DNA of 16,845 nt from Bacteroidota bacterium (GTDB lineage: Bacteria; Bacteroidota; Bacteroidia; Chitinophagales; Chitinophagaceae). Within the stretch, counting starts at the first letter, position 1. The number at the start of each line of letters is the position of its first letter. Under the pieces are notes generated by a model, which was not told the origin of the DNA, did no database searches, and saw only the letters and a list, made by a program, of their open reading frames with translations. The translations under genes were made by a program, and so were the position numbers. The DNA lies in the NCBI GenBank assembly GCA_029778965.1, contig JAKPBL010000079.1:1-16845 (forward strand), in the 5' to 3' direction. Below are positions 13,654 through 16,845 of the stretch, piece by piece.

Positions 13654-15423
13654 ATGAAAAATGCAAAATATCTTATTACCTGTTCTCTACTGGTAGCAGC
13701 CAGTGTAGGACTCGATTCGTGTAGCAAATCTTTTTTGGACAAGCCGTTGTTGGGTAACCTGACCGAGCCTGTACTTGCTACCGAAAAAGGCGTCACAGCC
13801 CTGCTGGTTGGCGCTTATGCTGCGTTGGATGGTCAAAATGTGGGTGGCGGTACATGGGAATCATCGCCCACCAACTGGATCTATGGTTCTGTTGCTGCCG
13901 GTGACGCGCACAAAGGCAGCGATGCCGGTGACCAGCCCCCCATCAACCTTATTGCAACCGGCAAGTCAGATCCTACCAATGGTTTCTTCAATGCAAAATG
14001 GCGCGCCGGCTATGAAGGCATCGCCCGCTGCAACTCCGTGATTCGCGTCGCAAATATTGCCACCGACATCAGTGATGAGGCGAAGACAACCCTGGTTGCT
14101 GAAGCGCGTTTCTTACGCGGTCACTATTATTTTGACCTGAAGAAAATGTTCAACATGGTACCCTGGGTCGACGAAACAACCACCGACCTGAAAGCACCCA
14201 ACACAACAGATATCTGGTCGAATATCGAAGCCGATTTCCGTTTTGCCTATGAAAACCTGGGAGGCACGGCCCCTGCCGTAGGCCGCGCCAATAAATGGGC
14301 TGCCGGCGCTTATCTTGGGAAAGCACTGGTATACCAGAAAAAATTCTCAGACGCCATTCCCGTATTTACCGACGTAATCACCAATGGCACTAATTCCAAG
14401 GGCGACAAATACGACCTCCCTGCCCGTTTCGAAGACAATTTCGACCCCGCTGAGAAAAACAACGAGGAAACCGTCTTTGCTGTTCAAATGGTAGCCAAGG
14501 CCGGAACTGGCGACATCTCAAGCGGTAACGCCGGTGAAATGCTGAACTTCCCCTATGGTAGCAGCCCCTTTGGTTGTTGCGGCTTTTACCAGCCGACGCT
14601 TGACCTGGTGAACTCCTATCGCACCGACGCAAATGGCCTCCCTTATTTCGACACTTATAATAGTGAGATGGTGAAAAACGATATAGGTATTAAGTCCGAC
14701 CAGCCGTTCACCCCGTATACAGGAAGCCTTGATCCTCGTCTGGATTGGACTGTTGGACGTCGGGGCATTCCATACAAAGACTGGGGCAACCATCCTGGCT
14801 ATGACTGGATTCGCGATCAAAGCTTCTCCGGTCCGTATGCACCCAAGAAAAACGTATACTGGCAGGCTACACAAGACACCTACAGCGATCGAATTTCCTG
14901 GGCACCAGGTTCAGCAATCAACGTACATATAATCCGTTTTGCAGACGTGCTGTTGCTGGCGGCTGAAGCTGAAACACAAGCGGGTTCACTTACCACCGCT
15001 ATGGGTTATGTGAACCGGGTGAGAAACCGTGCCGCATCTCCGAAATCCGCCGTATATAAATATGTGAACGATGCTGCTCCTCTTGCCGGCTTTTCCAGCA
15101 CACCAGCTGCGAACTACAATGTAAAGCCTTACCCTGCCGGTTCTCCGGTATTTGCAGCCAAAGAATCGGCGCTGAAGGCGATCTACTTTGAGCGTAAACT
15201 GGAACTTGCAATGGAAGGCCACCGTTACTTTGACCTCTCTCGCTGGGGTATTGCGGCAACGGAAATCAACAAGTTCTACACTTATGAAGGCACTTATATT
15301 TCAGATATTCGCGGCGGCACCTTCACTGCAGGCAAAAACGAATACTTCCCGATTCCGCAAAACCAGATTGATTTGAGCGCAACAGGCGGAACAGCTAGCT
15401 TGGTACAAAATCCTGGTTATTGA
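13654..15423 (+). CDS. SusD/RagB-family nutrient-binding outer-membrane lipoprotein
   Basis: A 589-residue surface lipoprotein that forms the lid of the SusC receptor encoded upstream. The signal peptide ends in a lipobox with C23 (VGLDSC); aspartate at -2 is unusual but the rest fits. The mature start CSKSFLDKPLLG is typical of the family (SusD proteins often begin with a FLD-P motif). The TPR-like helical core is seen at RFLRGHYYFDLKKMFNMVPW, NKWAAGAYLGKALVYQKK, and near the C-terminus in FADVLLLAAEAETQAG and ERKLELAMEGHRYFDLSRWG, ending in YFPIPQNQIDL. These are hallmark SusD/RagB segments. A strong terminator lies 43 bases after the stop, so the transcript appears to be susC-susD only. 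Confidence 0.97.
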   Translation: MKNAKYLITCSLLVAASVGLDSCSKSFLDKPLLGNLTEPVLATEKGVTALLVGAYAALDGQNVGGGTWESSPTNWIYGSVAAGDAHKGSDAGDQPPINLIATGKSDPTNGFFNAKWRAGYEGIARCNSVIRVANIATDISDEAKTTLVAEARFLRGHYYFDLKKMFNMVPWVDETTTDLKAPNTTDIWSNIEADFRFAYENLGGTAPAVGRANKWAAGAYLGKALVYQKKFSDAIPVFTDVITNGTNSKGDKYDLPARFEDNFDPAEKNNEETVFAVQMVAKAGTGDISSGNAGEMLNFPYGSSPFGCCGFYQPTLDLVNSYRTDANGLPYFDTYNSEMVKNDIGIKSDQPFTPYTGSLDPRLDWTVGRRGIPYKDWGNHPGYDWIRDQSFSGPYAPKKNVYWQATQDTYSDRISWAPGSAINVHIIRFADVLLLAAEAETQAGSLTTAMGYVNRVRNRAASPKSAVYKYVNDAAPLAGFSSTPAANYNVKPYPAGSPVFAAKESALKAIYFERKLELAMEGHRYFDLSRWGIAATEINKFYTYEGTYISDIRGGTFTAGKNEYFPIPQNQIDLSATGGTASLVQNPGY

Positions 15424-15466
15424 TAGCGCCTGATTGATTAAACGGATACCAAAGTATCAAACGAAG

Positions 15467-15500
15467 AGGCCGTCTCAATTAGTTTTGAGACGGCCTTTTT
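15467..15500 (+). terminator. Intrinsic terminator of the susC-susD operon
   Basis: AGGCCGTCTCAA (15467-15478) pairs perfectly over 12 bp with TTGAGACGGCCT (15485-15496), with a 6-nt loop and a T-run to 15500. The rest of the gap to 15632 is AT-rich and shows only a weak TATATTTA box at 15609-15616. Confidence 0.92.
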
Positions 15501-15632
15501 CTTTGGCAGAACTGGTTGTGGCGCAAACCATCTTCCAAACGTCAAAAGCATTACATCTTTATACGCCTGCGACAACTATAATTAAATTTTTATATAAATA
15601 AAATTTCGTATATTTATGGAAACTTTATTATC

Positions 15633-16259
15633 ATGAAAACAATAACCTTATTTACAACCTTGCTTTGCGTTGCGCTTACAACCATCTTTTATTCTTGCGA
15701 GAAAGATCATTCAGACAGTACAAAAACATCTGCAGTACCGCAAAACGACCGGCTTAATTTTACTTTCGATGCTTTCAGCCCCCCTACCTCAAATACACAG
15801 CCGGATAAACACGGCAGGACGTCTTCACCGCGTCAGTTTAAAAAATCTACCTGCGGTGCGCTTATGTACGGCAACCATACCGGTACCGGGTTTTATACGT
15901 ACCCTATTGACACCCTGGATTTGACAAATGTACCAGTCAATGCTACGGTGAGCGTGACCGTAAATGCCAACATGATTCCCAACCGGTTTTCCATTTATTC
16001 TATCAGTACCGTTGCATTACTTGCAACTTCGGGCTGGATTGGCTCTGCTAATTACGCAGGACCTTGGGGGCCATCAATCAACACAGCCGTTACCGGCACC
16101 CTGACTTTTACCCGCGGCTCCGGTGCTTTATATGAATTACGGGTCGAAACAGTTTATCCACCCGGCGGCGGACAAGAAGATGCATGGCATTCCTCACTTA
16201 AATGCCATTTCACTGGTTGTTCGGGCAACCCTTGTACCTGCACTTGTAGTTGTCCCTAA
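15633..16259 (+). CDS. Small lipoprotein with a Cys-rich C-terminal tail, function unknown
   Basis: A 208-residue predicted lipoprotein: hydrophobic signal (1-21) ending in YSC with lipidated C22, then EKDHSD, a charged stretch like the Bacteroidota lipoprotein surface-export signal. Residues about 25-72 are polar and probably disordered. From about 73 to 190 a beta-rich domain follows (STCGALMYGNHTG, TVSVTVNANMIPNRFSIYSI, GTLTFTRGSGALYELRVET) with several aromatic-Gly turns (SGWIGSANYAGPWGPS). The last 18 residues hold six cysteines in the spacing CxxxxCxxxxCxCxCxC before a final proline. I do not recognise the family; the middle looks like a small beta-sandwich, perhaps adhesive or binding. 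The gene stands alone between two terminators, and its 5' flank is AT-richer than the rest of the window. Confidence 0.8.
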   Translation: MKTITLFTTLLCVALTTIFYSCEKDHSDSTKTSAVPQNDRLNFTFDAFSPPTSNTQPDKHGRTSSPRQFKKSTCGALMYGNHTGTGFYTYPIDTLDLTNVPVNATVSVTVNANMIPNRFSIYSISTVALLATSGWIGSANYAGPWGPSINTAVTGTLTFTRGSGALYELRVETVYPPGGGQEDAWHSSLKCHFTGCSGNPCTCTCSCP

Positions 16260-16305
16260 AAACCTCCGCAGCAGATATGCAATCTGAGGTGGTTACATAT
16301 AAAAG

Positions 16306-16345
16306 TGAAGCCTGCTTTATGTTTGAGGCAGGCTTCATCTTTTTT
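16306..16345 (+). terminator. Intrinsic terminator after the Cys-rich lipoprotein gene
   Basis: TGAAGCCTGC (16306-16315) pairs perfectly with GCAGGCTTCA (16328-16337); loop of 12 nt; then TCTTTTTT. A smaller stem (ACCTC/GAGGT enclosing CAGAT/ATCTG) lies just before it at about 16262-16290. Confidence 0.88.
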
Positions 16346-16381
16346 ATTTAGGAAACTCCTTTATATCTTTTGTGGCATAGC

Positions 16382-16412
16382 TTGGTTTGTAGTTGATATA
16401 TTGTAACTTTTG
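16382..16412 (+). promoter_or_regulatory. Candidate promoter of the FG-GAP lipoprotein gene
   Basis: TTGG (16382-16385), 19-bp spacer, then TAACTTTTG (16404-16412), one T longer than the TAnnTTTG consensus. The ATG follows 10 bases later, so the leader would be very short, as is common in Bacteroidota. Confidence 0.45.
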
Positions 16413-16422
16413 TTTAAAAAAT

Positions 16423-16845
16423 ATGGCTCATACTTGTTGCAATATATGTTTTGCAGCTCTACTCTTATTGGGTATTCAGTCATGCAACACACCTAATAAT
16501 AAAAACAGCCTATTCGATCTCCTGCCTGCAACCGAAACTAATATTAATTTCGCCAACACCATCACCGAAAACGACAGCACCAATATTCTCGACTACGAGT
16601 ACACCTTCAATGGCGGTGGCGTGGCTGTGGCCGATTTTAACAACGACGGCAGGGAAGACCTCTACTTCACCGCCAGCATGGGTAGCAATGCACTCTACCT
16701 CAACAAAGGCAACTGGCAGTTTGAAGATATTACCGCCGCTGCGGGCGTGAGCGGCGAAGGCCGTTGGTGCACCGGCGTTTCTACCGTCGATATCAATAAC
16801 GACGGATGGATGGATATCTACGTCTGCACCTCCCGGTACAACGAT
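16423..16845 (+). CDS. FG-GAP/VCBS-repeat lipoprotein (CRTAC1-like), N-terminal part (cut by window edge)
   Basis: The first 141 residues of a surface protein with integrin-alpha-like FG-GAP/VCBS beta-propeller repeats. A signal peptide ends in a lipobox with C21 (LLLLGIQSC). The mature start has the family pattern LFDLLPATETNINFANTIT and ILDYEYTFNGGGVAVADFNNDG. Two calcium-binding-type loops of the form DxNxDGxxD are visible, at D71-D79 (DFNNDGREDLYF) and D123-D131 (DINNDGWMDIYV), each at the end of a blade. Long proteins of this kind, often around 1100 residues with a C-terminal ASPIC/UnbV domain, are common next to SusC/SusD genes in Bacteroidota. The start at 16423 follows a plausible promoter. 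The substrate or ligand is unknown. Confidence 0.92.
   Translation, partial: MAHTCCNICFAALLLLGIQSCNTPNNKNSLFDLLPATETNINFANTITENDSTNILDYEYTFNGGGVAVADFNNDGREDLYFTASMGSNALYLNKGNWQFEDITAAAGVSGEGRWCTGVSTVDINNDGWMDIYVCTSRYND

Overview
The window comes from a member of the Bacteroidota, most likely the Chitinophagaceae/Sphingobacteriia side (inference). The grounds are two SusC-type TonB-dependent receptors, a SusD lipoprotein, an ECF sigma/FecR pair of the Bacteroidota type, a near-perfect TTTG-N19-TAnnTTTG promoter before a tRNA, and lipoproteins without Shine-Dalgarno-like leaders. I see no insertion sequence, integrase, CRISPR array, rRNA or plasmid function. No gene-free stretch exceeds about 265 bases.

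Layout. (1) Bases 1-2756, minus strand: ECF sigma factor, then FecR-type anti-sigma factor, then the first 256 residues of a SusC receptor with an N-terminal STN signalling domain. This is a complete cell-surface signalling set. (2) 2880-3160: a CAT-anticodon elongator-type tRNA with a clear promoter and terminator, facing a back-to-back terminator for the next gene. (3) 3214-3804, minus: a small outer-membrane beta-barrel protein. (4) 4038-7665, plus: a membrane PAS histidine kinase of the HisKA_3 (NarX-like) class, a LuxR/NarL-type response regulator, and a stand-alone receiver domain. (5) 7930-10254, plus: outer-membrane barrel protein, the GTPase HflX, and a small Rieske protein, tightly packed and probably one operon. 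(6) 10379-15423, plus: a SusC/SusD pair without its own sigma/anti-sigma genes, closed by a strong terminator. (7) 15633-16845, plus: a small lipoprotein with a Cys-rich tail, then the start of an FG-GAP/VCBS repeat lipoprotein cut by the window edge.

How the genes work together. In region 1 the receptor probably senses its ligand and signals through STN to FecR, which releases the sigma factor to transcribe the receptor operon. In region 4 the kinase should phosphorylate the LuxR-type regulator, and the lone receiver may take phosphate from the same kinase. In region 6 SusC and SusD form an uptake complex for an unknown substrate; no glycoside hydrolase or protease is visible to name it.

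The most notable observations are these. The kinase reading frame appears to be broken by one missing base just before its end; restoring it gives a normal C-terminus that overlaps the next gene by ATGA. Two matching palindromes (GTAGTR-N4-TACTAC) overlap the stop codons of the regulator and of the lone receiver. A 10-bp inverted repeat covers the start codon of the lone receiver. A large double palindrome lies between the divergent barrel gene and the kinase.
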